DNA from: an uncultured Christensenella sp.
Lineage (GTDB): Bacteria; Bacillota; Clostridia; Christensenellales; UBA1242
Length of the DNA: 64,000 nucleotides
NCBI GenBank assembly: GCA_910586385.1
Contig: CAJUGX010000003.1
Coordinates: 1 to 64,000 of the forward strand
Direction of reading: 5' to 3'
Below are positions 9,099 through 17,903 of this stretch, in pieces. Position numbers and translations under genes: made by a program. The notes below the pieces were generated by a model that saw only the letters and a list, made by a program, of their open reading frames with translations, was not told the DNA's origin and did not search any database. Position 1 is the stretch's first letter. Each line of letters opens with the position of its first letter.

Positions 9099-9752
9099 CT
9101 ATTTGCCTTTGCCATCTGCATCGCTTTTGGTTCTCTGAGTTTCGCACAATTTGGATATTACATCGCGATTTTGAACATATGTTTTGCCAGAGACATCTGC
9201 TTGGGAGAATACTCTGCATCTGACTACTTCTGCGTCTTCATAGACATATGCATTGCCATAAATTGTGCATTTTGAGACTTTGGCAAAACCTCCGACTTTT
9301 GCATGTCCAAAAATATGGCAAAAATCAACATCAGCATATCCCATAATATGAGCATATTCAGAAATGTCGCTTTGATTTCTGATAGTGGTTTCACCTTCAA
9401 CATAAGCAAAGCCTCTGACCACGCTTTTGTCAGTTACCTTTGCTTTGCCAAGAACTTCTGCGCGGTCACGCACGATTGCTTTGTCTGAAATGACAGCATG
9501 ACCATAGATTTCAGCCTCGTCTTTTATTTGTGCATCATCTAAAACTTTTGCACAGTCGAAAGCCTTTGCATTGTTGTAAATCCAACATGTGCCTTCTTGT
9601 GAAAGGTTGAGTACGCTTTCTACAAATCCACCTTTTTCACCAGCATGAACCAAGATGTTGCCTTTTTCATCTGTTATGTCTCTTGTTGCTTGAATTCTGA
9701 AAAGTATTTTTCCAGCATGTTCAATGGTTTCATTTGTTAAAATGTATTTCAT
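9099..9752 (-). CDS. Left-handed parallel beta-helix protein, YdcK-like
   Basis: A 217-residue protein whose residues about 50-200 consist of short imperfect repeats built on A.V.D.A and A.I.G.A patterns (for example AEIYGHAVISDKAIVRDRA), the signature of a left-handed beta-helix like the uncharacterised YdcK family. No catalytic residue can be named. The start at 9752 is supported by SD AGGAG and by a consensus promoter whose -10 lies just upstream. An upstream ATG at 9785 lies before the -10 and cannot be used from this promoter. The gene is monocistronic and convergent with rpmF. Function is unknown; structural homologues are often acyltransferase-like. Confidence 0.75.
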   Translation of the reverse strand: MKYILTNETIEHAGKILFRIQATRDITDEKGNILVHAGEKGGFVESVLNLSQEGTCWIYNNAKAFDCAKVLDDAQIKDEAEIYGHAVISDKAIVRDRAEVLGKAKVTDKSVVRGFAYVEGETTIRNQSDISEYAHIMGYADVDFCHIFGHAKVGGFAKVSKCTIYGNAYVYEDAEVVRCRVFSQADVSGKTYVQNRDVISKLCETQRTKSDADGKGK

Positions 9753-9773
9753 TCCCAATTCTCCTACAGGCAA

Positions 9774-9801
9774 ATTATAACACAAAAAAATTCTTTGTCA
9801 A
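9774..9801 (-). promoter_or_regulatory. Promoter of the beta-helix gene
   Basis: On the minus strand, TTGACA (9796-9801), a 16-base spacer and TATAAT (9774-9779). The 5' leader would be only about 15 bases and holds the SD. Confidence 0.75.
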
Positions 9802-9838
9802 GAGGCGATTTGAAATTTGCGTTTTGGCGTATATTCTT

Positions 9839-9868
9839 TTGACTTTTGGCTGTCGTTTTTGTTATATT
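9839..9868 (+). promoter_or_regulatory. Promoter of the plsX-rnc-smc-ftsY operon
   Basis: TTGACT (9839-9844) and TATATT (9863-9868) with an 18-base spacer (or TTATAT with 17). It lies about 50 bases upstream of plsX. Confidence 0.6.
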
Positions 9869-9918
9869 ATATTGTAAACAATATATAGAGAATGGGGCAA
9901 TGCCCCTTGGGAGAAATT

Positions 9919-10932
9919 ATGAAAGTTGTTGTTGATGGCTTTGGCGGAGATTTTGCTCCAGTTGAAGTTGTTGAAGGAGCAATCCTTGCAGTAAAACAAA
10001 ACAAAAATCTCACAGTTGTTTTGACTGGAGATAAAGAAAAACTTGAAAAGGTGATTGCTGGAAGAAACGAGAGAATTGAGATTGTTGATGCAAAGGATGC
10101 CATCACAAATGATGATCAACCTACTCTTGCAATCAGACAAAAAAAAGACTCTTCTTTGGTGAGGGCATTTGATCTTTTGAAAGATAATGATGATGTGATT
10201 GGACTTGTGTCTGCAGGAAGCACTGGGGCAGTGCTTACTGGAGCAATCCTCAAAATCGGAAGGATAAAAGGTGTGTCTCGTCCAGCACTTTGCTCAATTT
10301 TGCCAACAGTGGTTGAAAACAAGAGTGTTATGATTTGTGACTGCGGAGCAAATGTTGATTGCAAGAGTGAACATTTGTTGCATTTTGCTGTGATGGCATC
10401 TTCTTATTATTCAATCATGAATGATGTTGAAAATCCAAAAGTTGCACTCCTCAACAATGGTGCAGAAGAGCACAAGGGGAATGAGCTTACAAAGACAGTT
10501 TATCCTCTTATGAAAAACCTTCCAATCAACTTTATTGGAAACGCTGAGGCGCGAGAGGTTATGACTGGTGATGTTGATGTCATTGTGACTGATGGCTTTG
10601 CTGGGAATGTTTTGTTGAAAGCGACCGAAGGTGTTGCAAGTGGGATGTCAAAGATGATAAAGAAAGAGGCAAAGAAAAATCCTTTTGCGATGATTGGGGC
10701 TCTTCTTATGGGCAAGTTTAGGGGACTCAAAGCGAAGATGGATATCAACAAGTATGGTGGAGCTCCATTCTTGGGATGCAAAAAACTTGTTGTGAAAACT
10801 CATGGCTCTGCAAATAGACTCAACTTCTGCAACACAATTTTGCAAGTTGTGAAACTTCATGAGAAAGGTCTCAACGAGCAGATTGAGAGTTTTGTGAGCA
10901 AACAATTGAAAACGGAGATGACAAATGATTGA
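9919..10932 (+). CDS. plsX: Phosphate acyltransferase PlsX
   Basis: Makes acyl phosphate from acyl-ACP and phosphate for phosphatidic acid synthesis with PlsY. The N-terminus KVVVDGFGGDFAP and the segment VALLNNGAEEHKGNE match the family, as does the 337-residue length. An earlier ATG at 9892 is rejected because the ATG at 9919 has the SD (GGGAG, 6-base gap). The next gene, rnc, starts 8 bases before the plsX stop, which suggests translational coupling. The usual Firmicutes neighbours fabD, fabG and acpP are absent between plsX and rnc. Confidence 0.94.
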   Translation: MKVVVDGFGGDFAPVEVVEGAILAVKQNKNLTVVLTGDKEKLEKVIAGRNERIEIVDAKDAITNDDQPTLAIRQKKDSSLVRAFDLLKDNDDVIGLVSAGSTGAVLTGAILKIGRIKGVSRPALCSILPTVVENKSVMICDCGANVDCKSEHLLHFAVMASSYYSIMNDVENPKVALLNNGAEEHKGNELTKTVYPLMKNLPINFIGNAEAREVMTGDVDVIVTDGFAGNVLLKATEGVASGMSKMIKKEAKKNPFAMIGALLMGKFRGLKAKMDINKYGGAPFLGCKKLVVKTHGSANRLNFCNTILQVVKLHEKGLNEQIESFVSKQLKTEMTND

Positions 10933-11551
10933 TGAGAAGATAGGTTATTCTTTCAAAGATAAGTCGCTCTTGACAGCTGCACTCACTCATCCATCAAAGT
11001 CAAAAGATAACTATCAAAGACTTGAGTTTTTGGGTGACAGCATTTTGGGCTTTTTGGTAGGTGAATATTTGTATTCTCATACCGAAAAACATGAAGGTGA
11101 ACTTACGGTGTTGAGGTCTCATTATGTTTCTGAAAAACACCTTTCGGAGTGTTTTGATGAGATGGGTTTGGGTGAGTTTGTGCTTCTGGGAAAGAGCATG
11201 AATGGTGAGATAACCTCTGCCATAAAATGTGACATCATTGAAGCAATTATTGCTGGGATTTATCTTGATGGCGACATGCAGACTGCAAGAAAGTTTGTTA
11301 TTGAAAAACTTCATATTGAAGATTTTGAGAATGCAAAAAATGACAACTATAAATCTCAACTTCAAGAACTTATTCAAGCAAACTTCAAATGTGCAATCAA
11401 ATATGAGACTGCGAAGATTGGCGACAATTTTGAAGCAAAGTTTTTTATGGATGATGACTGCATTGCGATGGGTTATGGAAAAGATAAGACAAGTGCTGAG
11501 CAGAATTGTGCTTATGTTGCACTTACGAAGCTTTTCGTTGAAGAAGAATAG
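10925..11551 (+). CDS. rnc: Ribonuclease III
   Basis: Cleaves double-stranded RNA in rRNA and mRNA processing. The 208-residue protein has the RNase III signature RLEFLGDSILGFL near residue 36, the second acidic cluster CDIIEAIIAGIYLDGD near 100, and a C-terminal double-stranded RNA-binding domain (LQELIQANFKCAIKYE to the end). It is slightly shorter than typical (about 225-240). It overlaps the end of plsX by 8 bases and lies 53 bases ahead of smc, the usual order in Firmicutes. Confidence 0.94.
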   Translation: MIDEKIGYSFKDKSLLTAALTHPSKSKDNYQRLEFLGDSILGFLVGEYLYSHTEKHEGELTVLRSHYVSEKHLSECFDEMGLGEFVLLGKSMNGEITSAIKCDIIEAIIAGIYLDGDMQTARKFVIEKLHIEDFENAKNDNYKSQLQELIQANFKCAIKYETAKIGDNFEAKFFMDDDCIAMGYGKDKTSAEQNCAYVALTKLFVEEE

Positions 11552-11604
11552 GAAAACAACAAATTATGAAATCATAACGAATTGCGGTTATGTAAGGTGG
11601 GAAT

Positions 11605-14600
11605 ATGTATTTTAAGAGAATTGAAATGATTGGCTTTAAGTCATTTGCGGACAGAACTGTTATTGAGTTTAATGGTGGTTTCACTGCCATCGTTGGTCCA
11701 AATGGCTGTGGAAAGAGTAATGTCTCTGATGCTATCAGATGGGTTTTGGGTGAGCAAAGCGCAAAAAGTTTGCGTGGTGACAACATGCAAGACGTCATCT
11801 TCAAAGGGACTGAGAAGAGAAAAAGTTTGTCTTATTGTGAAGTAACTTTGACTTTTGACAACACAGACAGATTTTTCAACATCGCTTATGACGAACTCTC
11901 TATCACAAGAAAACTTTATCGTTCTGGCGAGAGTGAGTATCAAATCAACAAAAACACCTGCCGTTTGAGAGATATCACTGATTTGCTTTTTGACAGTGGT
12001 ATCGGAAAGAATGGTTATTCTGTCATTGGACAAGGTAAGGTCAGCGAGATTGTTGATGAGAAGCCTGAAGAAAGAAGAACTATGTTTGAAGAGGCAGCAG
12101 GGGTTGCGAAGTTTAAGTCAAGAAAGGACGAGGCTGAGAGAAAACTTGACAGAACAAGAGAAAATCTTGTCCGTATTGATGACATCATCGCTGAAATTGA
12201 GAGACAAATGGGGCCTCTTAAAAAGCAAGCTGAAGATGCCAAGAAGTACCTTGAATACAAGGGGCAACTTAAGGATTTGGAAATCAATGCGTATGTTTAT
12301 CAATATGAAAACGCACACATTGCAAAATCGCAAATCAAACAAAGGATGCAGGCTCTCGAGGAAGAACTCTCTGCAAGACAATCAGACCTTGAGCAGGTTT
12401 CTCGTGACTATGATGATCAAATGAATTTGCTTTCTGATTTTGACAAAAAGATTGCAAGACTCAATGACGAGCTTTTGAATTTGACCGTCGAACTTGAAAA
12501 GCAAGAGGGGGAGACAAAGGTTGCCAGAGAAAGAATCAATTATACTCACAAAGAAAATGACCGCATCAATCTTGACATAACAAATGCAAAGATTATGCTT
12601 GAAAATTGCGATGAGCAAGAGACTGCAAAGAAAGCTGAGCAGAAAACTCTTTCTGAAAGATTGGATGTTTTGCAACACACTTATGAAAATCTTTCAAACA
12701 AACATCTTGAAATTGTCGATGAAATGTCACTCAATGAGACTGAGGCTGGACAATCTCAACAGAAGATGATTGAGACGCTTGGTTCGCTTTCTGATGTAAA
12801 GAGTAATGTATCCCGTCTTGAGGCAGAGAAGGGACTTTTGATTCAAAACAGTGGTGTTTTGACAAAGAATATTGAAGAGGTTGACTCCAAACTTGCTGAA
12901 ACGAGAAAGGTTTATGATGAGAGTGTGGCTCTTATCAAGCAAGAGAAAGAACAAGTTGAAAAAATCAAAGCTGAGAATGAAGATCTTGCAGGCAAAATTT
13001 TTGTCGGAGCTAAGGATATTTCAGAACTTGAGACGGAAAGGGCAAATACTTCCACTCAAATCAAAGTCTTTGAAAACAGAAGAAAACTTTTGACTGAGAT
13101 GCAGGCTGAATATGAAGGTTATGCGTACAGCGTCAAGAAGATTTTGAAAGAGGGACAAAAGAACTCTGCCATCAGCAGCAAGATGGTGGGTGTTTTGGCG
13201 TCTCTCATCAAAGTTCCAGCAGAATATGAGACTGCAATCGAGGTTGCACTTGGAAATGCTGTGCAAAACATTGTCACTTTCAACGAAAATGGCGCAAAAG
13301 ATTTGATTGCTTATTTGAAAGAAAATCAATATGGTCGTGCGACATTCCTCCCTATCAATACAATGAGAAGACGTGATATGGATGAGAAGGCAATCGTTGG
13401 ACGAAAAGGTGTGTTTGGCGTTGCAAGCAAACTTATTTCATATGACAAACAGATTGACAACGTAATCAGCAATCTTCTTGGAGGGACTGTCATTGTTGAC
13501 AATATGACAACAGCTGTCGACCTTGCAAAGGACAATAGGTTTTCATTCAAGATTGTCACCCTTGAGGGAGATGTGGTGAGTACACAAGGTTCTCTCACTG
13601 GTGGAAGCAAGAAGAATGAAATCACAAATCTTATTTCTCGAGAAAGAGAAATTGAGTCCTTGGCAAAAGAAATTGATGTGCTTGCCCACAAAGAGTACGA
13701 GTTGAAGAACAAGATTGACTATTTGAATGTCGACTTGAATGCGTCAAAGGCATCTGAAAAGAAAGTTGTTGCACAAAGAGCAGAGCTTGAAATTAAACTT
13801 GCAAAAGAGCAAGAAAGACTTGAGGCGCTTTCAAACACTTTGAAAGAACTTGAGGATGAAAAGAAAGTTTATGAGATGGAGAAAACTTCTGTTTCAAACA
13901 AACTTAAACTTATTGAACAAGATTTGTCTCAATCGAACTTGGTGCAAAATGCTCTAAGCGGAAACAAAGAAGATGCTGACCTTTTGGTTAAGCAAAAACA
14001 AGAAAGATACAATCAAATCAGGCGAGAAAGAGACGAAATTGTCTCAAATATGACCACTGTAAAGGTTGAAATTGCTTCTTGTGAGGCAAAACTTAAGGCA
14101 ATCGATGATGAGCTTGATCGTGTCATGGTTGAGAGAGATAAGCAACTTGCAAACATCGCTTCTTATGAGGCGCACCTTTCTGAAAATGAGAAGTTTATCG
14201 CAAGTGCTGAAGAGATGATAAGACTCAAGATTGAAAATGCAAAACCTTCTGAGACAAAAGACAATCTTCAGAAAATCAGAAAAGAAAGAGAGGATTTTGA
14301 AAATAGCAAGGTTGAAATCTCTGCAAACATCAAGAAACTTGATGAAAGTAAAACCACTGTTATGGAGCAGATTTCTGTTGTCAATGACAAGAAATATCGT
14401 GAAGAAGGCAATTTGGCAAAGGTGGATACAGAACTTGAGACCATGCAAGAACGTATTTATGAGGAATACAGTTTGACATACAATGGGTGTCTTGAGTTTA
14501 GAAGACCAGACTTTGAAATCAAAGAGGCTCTTATTGAAATCAGCAAGTTGAAGAAAGATATCTCGGCTTTGGGTTATGTCAATGTCCATGCGATTGAAGA

Positions 14601-15192
14601 TGTTTCAACTCTTCTTGAAAGATACAATGAGATGTCAACTCAATCCGAAGATTTGAAGAAAGCCGAAGAAGATTTGGTGACAATCATCAAAGATTTGTCA
14701 AATGAGATGCTTACAAAGTTTAACGATGAGTTCAACAAAATCAACGAGAGTTTCAAAGTTGTGTTTAGAGAGTTGTTTGGTGGTGGAAATGCCAGACTTG
14801 AACTCACTGAAGCGGAAGATCCTCTTGAGGCTGGGGTTGAAATCATGGTTCAACTTCCTGGAAAGGCGGCAAACAAGTTGTCATTGCTCTCTGGTGGAGA
14901 GAAGACATTGACTGCAATTGCATTGCTTTTTGCGATTTTGAGATTGAAACCTCTTCCATTCTCATTGCTTGACGAAATTGAGGCGGCTTTGGACGATGCA
15001 AACATTGAAAGATTTGCAATGTATCTCAAGAAGTTGTCGCAATCAACGCAGTTTATCGTAATCACTCACAGAAAGCCAACTATGGAACTTTCTGACAGTC
15101 TTTATGGTGTTACTATGGAAGAAAAGGGTGTGTCTAAGATTGTTTCTGTCAAACTTGCAGATGCACTTCAACAAGTTGAAGCTGAAGGTTAA
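11605..15192 (+). CDS. smc: Chromosome segregation ATPase SMC
   Basis: The core subunit of condensin, which compacts and segregates the chromosome with ScpA and ScpB. At 1195 residues it is full length. The N-terminal head has Walker A GPNGCGKSN. Long coiled coils run from about 170-500 and 670-1010. A hinge lies at about 510-660 (LASLIKVPAEYETAIE, then GGTVIVDNM). The C-terminal head has the signature LSGGEKTLTA and Walker B LLDEIEAALDD. It is followed by ftsY after 9 bases, so the two are probably co-transcribed. Confidence 0.96.
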   Translation: MYFKRIEMIGFKSFADRTVIEFNGGFTAIVGPNGCGKSNVSDAIRWVLGEQSAKSLRGDNMQDVIFKGTEKRKSLSYCEVTLTFDNTDRFFNIAYDELSITRKLYRSGESEYQINKNTCRLRDITDLLFDSGIGKNGYSVIGQGKVSEIVDEKPEERRTMFEEAAGVAKFKSRKDEAERKLDRTRENLVRIDDIIAEIERQMGPLKKQAEDAKKYLEYKGQLKDLEINAYVYQYENAHIAKSQIKQRMQALEEELSARQSDLEQVSRDYDDQMNLLSDFDKKIARLNDELLNLTVELEKQEGETKVARERINYTHKENDRINLDITNAKIMLENCDEQETAKKAEQKTLSERLDVLQHTYENLSNKHLEIVDEMSLNETEAGQSQQKMIETLGSLSDVKSNVSRLEAEKGLLIQNSGVLTKNIEEVDSKLAETRKVYDESVALIKQEKEQVEKIKAENEDLAGKIFVGAKDISELETERANTSTQIKVFENRRKLLTEMQAEYEGYAYSVKKILKEGQKNSAISSKMVGVLASLIKVPAEYETAIEVALGNAVQNIVTFNENGAKDLIAYLKENQYGRATFLPINTMRRRDMDEKAIVGRKGVFGVASKLISYDKQIDNVISNLLGGTVIVDNMTTAVDLAKDNRFSFKIVTLEGDVVSTQGSLTGGSKKNEITNLISREREIESLAKEIDVLAHKEYELKNKIDYLNVDLNASKASEKKVVAQRAELEIKLAKEQERLEALSNTLKELEDEKKVYEMEKTSVSNKLKLIEQDLSQSNLVQNALSGNKEDADLLVKQKQERYNQIRRERDEIVSNMTTVKVEIASCEAKLKAIDDELDRVMVERDKQLANIASYEAHLSENEKFIASAEEMIRLKIENAKPSETKDNLQKIRKEREDFENSKVEISANIKKLDESKTTVMEQISVVNDKKYREEGNLAKVDTELETMQERIYEEYSLTYNGCLEFRRPDFEIKEALIEISKLKKDISALGYVNVHAIEDVSTLLERYNEMSTQSEDLKKAEEDLVTIIKDLSNEMLTKFNDEFNKINESFKVVFRELFGGGNARLELTEAEDPLEAGVEIMVQLPGKAANKLSLLSGGEKTLTAIALLFAILRLKPLPFSLLDEIEAALDDANIERFAMYLKKLSQSTQFIVITHRKPTMELSDSLYGVTMEEKGVSKIVSVKLADALQQVEAEG

Positions 15193-15201
15193 GGTGAATT
15201 T

Positions 15202-16098
15202 ATGGGATTTTTTAGAAAGATTGGAAATGCTCTTAAGAAAACAAAAGAGGCTTTTTCAAGAAAAATAGACGAACTTCTTTCACATGGTGAGATTGATGAT
15301 GAATTGTTTGATGATCTGACTGATATTCTTATCTCATGTGATATTGGTGTGAAGTCGTCTGTTGAGATTGTTGAAGAACTTCGCAGCGAGGCTCATGACA
15401 AGAAAATTAGGACCGCAGAAGGGGTTAAAACTCTTTTGAAAGAGATAATCACACGATACTTTGAGGATGCTCCACATATCGACATCCAGTATCCAGCAAT
15501 CATCACAATCATCGGCGTAAATGGTGTCGGCAAGACAACAACAATCGGAAAACTTGCAAATTATTTCAAATCAAAAAACAAGAGTGTGACGCTTGTTGCG
15601 GGGGATACTTTCCGTGCTGCTGCATCATCACAACTGTCTGAATGGGCGACAAGAACCAAAACAAGAATCATCAAGCATGCTGAAGGTGCTGATGCTGGTG
15701 CAGTTGTATTTGACGGAATAACAAGTGCTAAAGCAAACAATACGGATGTGCTTTTGGTTGACACTGCGGGCAGACTTCATACAAAAACAAACCTCATGGC
15801 AGAGCTTAAGAAGATTGAAAAAATTGAGGATAGAGAATACCCAGAGGCACATAAATACAACTTGATTGTGCTTGATGCGACAACTGGGCAGAATGCTCTT
15901 TCGCAAATCAACGCTTTTTCTGAGTACGCAAAAATCGATGGGATAGTGCTTACGAAACTTGACGGAACAGCCAAGGGTGGGGTTATCATCGCAATCGAAA
16001 AAGAGTACAAACTTCCGGTTGTTTTTGTTGGGACAGGTGAAGGCGTTGACGATATTGATGAGTTTTCACCAAAAGAGTTTGTTGAAGAACTTTACTAA
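15202..16098 (+). CDS. ftsY: Signal recognition particle receptor FtsY
   Basis: The SRP receptor GTPase, which docks ribosome-nascent chain complexes at the membrane with Ffh. The 298-residue protein is the short form without a long acidic A domain. Residues 1-80 are the helical N domain. The NG GTPase has G1 GVNGVGKTTT, the motif DTFRAAASSQL, G3 DTAGRLHTK, G4 TKLDGTAKGG and the C-terminal GTGEGVDD. It begins 9 bases after smc. No scpA, ylxM or ffh follows in this window. Confidence 0.95.
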   Translation: MGFFRKIGNALKKTKEAFSRKIDELLSHGEIDDELFDDLTDILISCDIGVKSSVEIVEELRSEAHDKKIRTAEGVKTLLKEIITRYFEDAPHIDIQYPAIITIIGVNGVGKTTTIGKLANYFKSKNKSVTLVAGDTFRAAASSQLSEWATRTKTRIIKHAEGADAGAVVFDGITSAKANNTDVLLVDTAGRLHTKTNLMAELKKIEKIEDREYPEAHKYNLIVLDATTGQNALSQINAFSEYAKIDGIVLTKLDGTAKGGVIIAIEKEYKLPVVFVGTGEGVDDIDEFSPKEFVEELY

Positions 16099-16104
16099 AT
16101 AGAA

Positions 16105-16149
16105 TGTGGTATGCAGTGCGTATCACCACCATATATTGTGTGTTATGCA
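16105..16149 (+). repeat. Intergenic palindromic repeat, copy 1
   Basis: It contains the words TGTGGTATGCA and ATATATTGTGTGTTATGCA. The second, 19 bases long, occurs exactly on the opposite strand at 48581-48599. It lies between ftsY and the SDR gene. Confidence 0.5.
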
Positions 16150-16173
16150 ATTTCTGACTACAAAGGAGATTTT

Positions 16174-16962
16174 ATGAAAAGAAAACTTGAAGGAAAGGTT
16201 GCTGTCGTATCTGGTGGATCAAGCGGAATTGGACTTGCAATTGCCAAGAGACTGAAGAGTGAAGGCGTAAGAATTTATGACATTTCAAAAAACGTGAAAG
16301 AAAATGATATTTTTGAAAGGTCTTTTGAGTGTGATATCTCAGACGATGCGCGTGTCAAAACTGTCGTTGATGAAATCTTGAGCAAAGAGAAAAACATTGA
16401 CTTGCTTTTCTGCAACGCGGGATTTGGCATTGGTGGTCTTTTGGAAAATGCAAGCATTGAGTCTATTGATGCAATCATGAATGTCAACTTGCTTGCTCAT
16501 ATGAAAATGACAAACCTCTTTTTGAAAAACATCAATGTGGGTGGGAGAATTGTTTTTACAGGTTCGCTCGCTTCAATTATTCCTCTTCCTTACCAAGCAT
16601 GCTATAGTGCCAGCAAGGCGGGAATTGAAAGTTTTTCAAGGGCTATTGCAACAGAAGTTAAATCAAAGAAAATCAAGGTCATCACTTTTATGCCTGGGGA
16701 CATCAACACGGGCTTTACTGATGCAAGAATCAAGCAGACTGGTGACAATGAGAAAGAAAAACATGGCATTGTCAAAATGGAAAAAGCAGAAAGGACGGGG
16801 AAATCTCCTGACTTTGTTGCCAAGCGTGTTGTGAAAGTGATAAAGAAGAAAAAACCACCACTTCGTGTTTCTATTGGGGCGACAAGCAAACTTATTGCTG
16901 GGCTTGTGAAAATTGTTCCAGTCAAAATGCTCAAGTTTTTGGTTGAGAAAATTTATATCTAA
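16174..16962 (+). CDS. Short-chain dehydrogenase/reductase
   Basis: A 262-residue NAD(P)-dependent oxidoreductase of the classical SDR family. Seen are the cofactor motif SGGSSGIG near residue 14, CNAGFGIGG (the NNAG equivalent) near 86, the catalytic serine in GSLASI and the YSASKAG tyrosine-lysine motif near 150. The substrate cannot be told. The ATG at 16174 has SD AAAGGAG. A frame starting at 16111 runs through an intergenic repeat and is rejected. A second SDR of the same type lies at 57592-58389. Confidence 0.88.
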   Translation: MKRKLEGKVAVVSGGSSGIGLAIAKRLKSEGVRIYDISKNVKENDIFERSFECDISDDARVKTVVDEILSKEKNIDLLFCNAGFGIGGLLENASIESIDAIMNVNLLAHMKMTNLFLKNINVGGRIVFTGSLASIIPLPYQACYSASKAGIESFSRAIATEVKSKKIKVITFMPGDINTGFTDARIKQTGDNEKEKHGIVKMEKAERTGKSPDFVAKRVVKVIKKKKPPLRVSIGATSKLIAGLVKIVPVKMLKFLVEKIYI

Positions 16963-16984
16963 ATCTAAAACAAGAATTTGTTTG

Positions 16985-17012
16985 AATCTGAGATAACTTG
17001 TCTCAGATTTTT
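16985..17012 (+). terminator. Terminator after the SDR gene
   Basis: A 9-bp stem AATCTGAGA/TCTCAGATT followed by a T-rich run. Confidence 0.75.
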
Positions 17013-17069
17013 CTTTTTTGTCAAAATCCGACAATATTCAACATATATTTTCACATAGGAGTAAGTCTT

Positions 17070-17780
17070 ATGGTGTTTGAAAGTTTTGCTTACTTTTTCA
17101 GCAGAATTTGTTTGTTTACAAATTATGTAAACACTGCACAAGGTTTTCCAAAACCGCTTTCTGCCGAGGAAGAAAAAGCGTTGTTTGAACAGATGAAAAG
17201 TGGTGATGAGAAGGCAAGAGACAAACTTATCAGTCACAACTTGAGGCTTGTGGCACACATTGTCAAAAGATACACAAATTCGCTTGAGGCGGACGATCTT
17301 CTCTCTGTGGGGACAATTGGGCTTGTCAAGGCGATTGACTCTTTTGATTATGACAAAAAAGTCCAACTCTCAACTTATGCGGCAAGGTGCATAAACAACG
17401 AGATTTTGATGCTTATCAGATCTAATAAGAAACACAAGAATGTTGTGTCACTCAACAGTTTGACGACAAACAATGACGAGGACAAAGAGTTGGAACTTCA
17501 AGATGTGATTGCCTCTGATGATGAAGAGATTTTTGCACAAGTTGAGACAAATCTGACAGTGCAAAAGGTGAAAAACATCATTGAGAAAAAGTTGGATGAA
17601 AGAGAAAGGGTTGTAATGAAACTTCGATATGGAATTGATGGCGACAAGTCTTATACACAAAAAGAGATTGCAGACAAGTTGGGGATTTCGCGTTCGTATA
17701 TTTCTAGGATTGAAAACAAAGCGCTCTCAATTGTGCGAGAAGAATTTGAAAAAGACAGAACTGGCGTGGTTGAGACTTGA
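17070..17780 (+). CDS. sigK: Sporulation sigma factor, SigK-like
   Basis: A 236-residue sigma-70 family factor closest to SigK, the late mother-cell sigma of sporulation. The N-terminal 20 residues are hydrophobic (FESFAYFFSRICLF), like the pro-sequence removed by SpoIVFB in pro-SigK. FPKPLSAEEEKALFEQM, HNLRLVAHIVKRY and TYAARCINNEILM match region 1.2/2, and SYTQKEIADKLGISRSYISRIE matches region 4.2. The gene is intact, not split by a skin-type element. The start at 17070 has SD TAGGAG. A CATATATT at 17042-17049 could be the -10 of a SigE promoter, as expected for sigK, but no good -35 is seen. Confidence 0.85.
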   Translation: MVFESFAYFFSRICLFTNYVNTAQGFPKPLSAEEEKALFEQMKSGDEKARDKLISHNLRLVAHIVKRYTNSLEADDLLSVGTIGLVKAIDSFDYDKKVQLSTYAARCINNEILMLIRSNKKHKNVVSLNSLTTNNDEDKELELQDVIASDDEEIFAQVETNLTVQKVKNIIEKKLDERERVVMKLRYGIDGDKSYTQKEIADKLGISRSYISRIENKALSIVREEFEKDRTGVVET

Positions 17781-17808
17781 AAACAATGTCGAAAATAATC
17801 GATTTTGC

Positions 17809-17836
17809 TTGACAGACTTTTCTTTAAGATTATAAT
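17809..17836 (+). promoter_or_regulatory. Promoter of the DAC-like gene
   Basis: TTGACA (17809-17814), a 16-base spacer and TATAAT (17831-17836). Confidence 0.75.
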
Positions 17837-17903
17837 ATAATTATATAAACATAAGCAAAGTCGATTTTTTTTATTTTTTACGAAATTGAAAGGAGGTGGA
17901 ATA

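Noticed and set aside
14044..14589. A 181-codon minus-strand frame
   Set aside because: Antisense to the smc coiled coil; long open antisense frames are expected from its codon bias.
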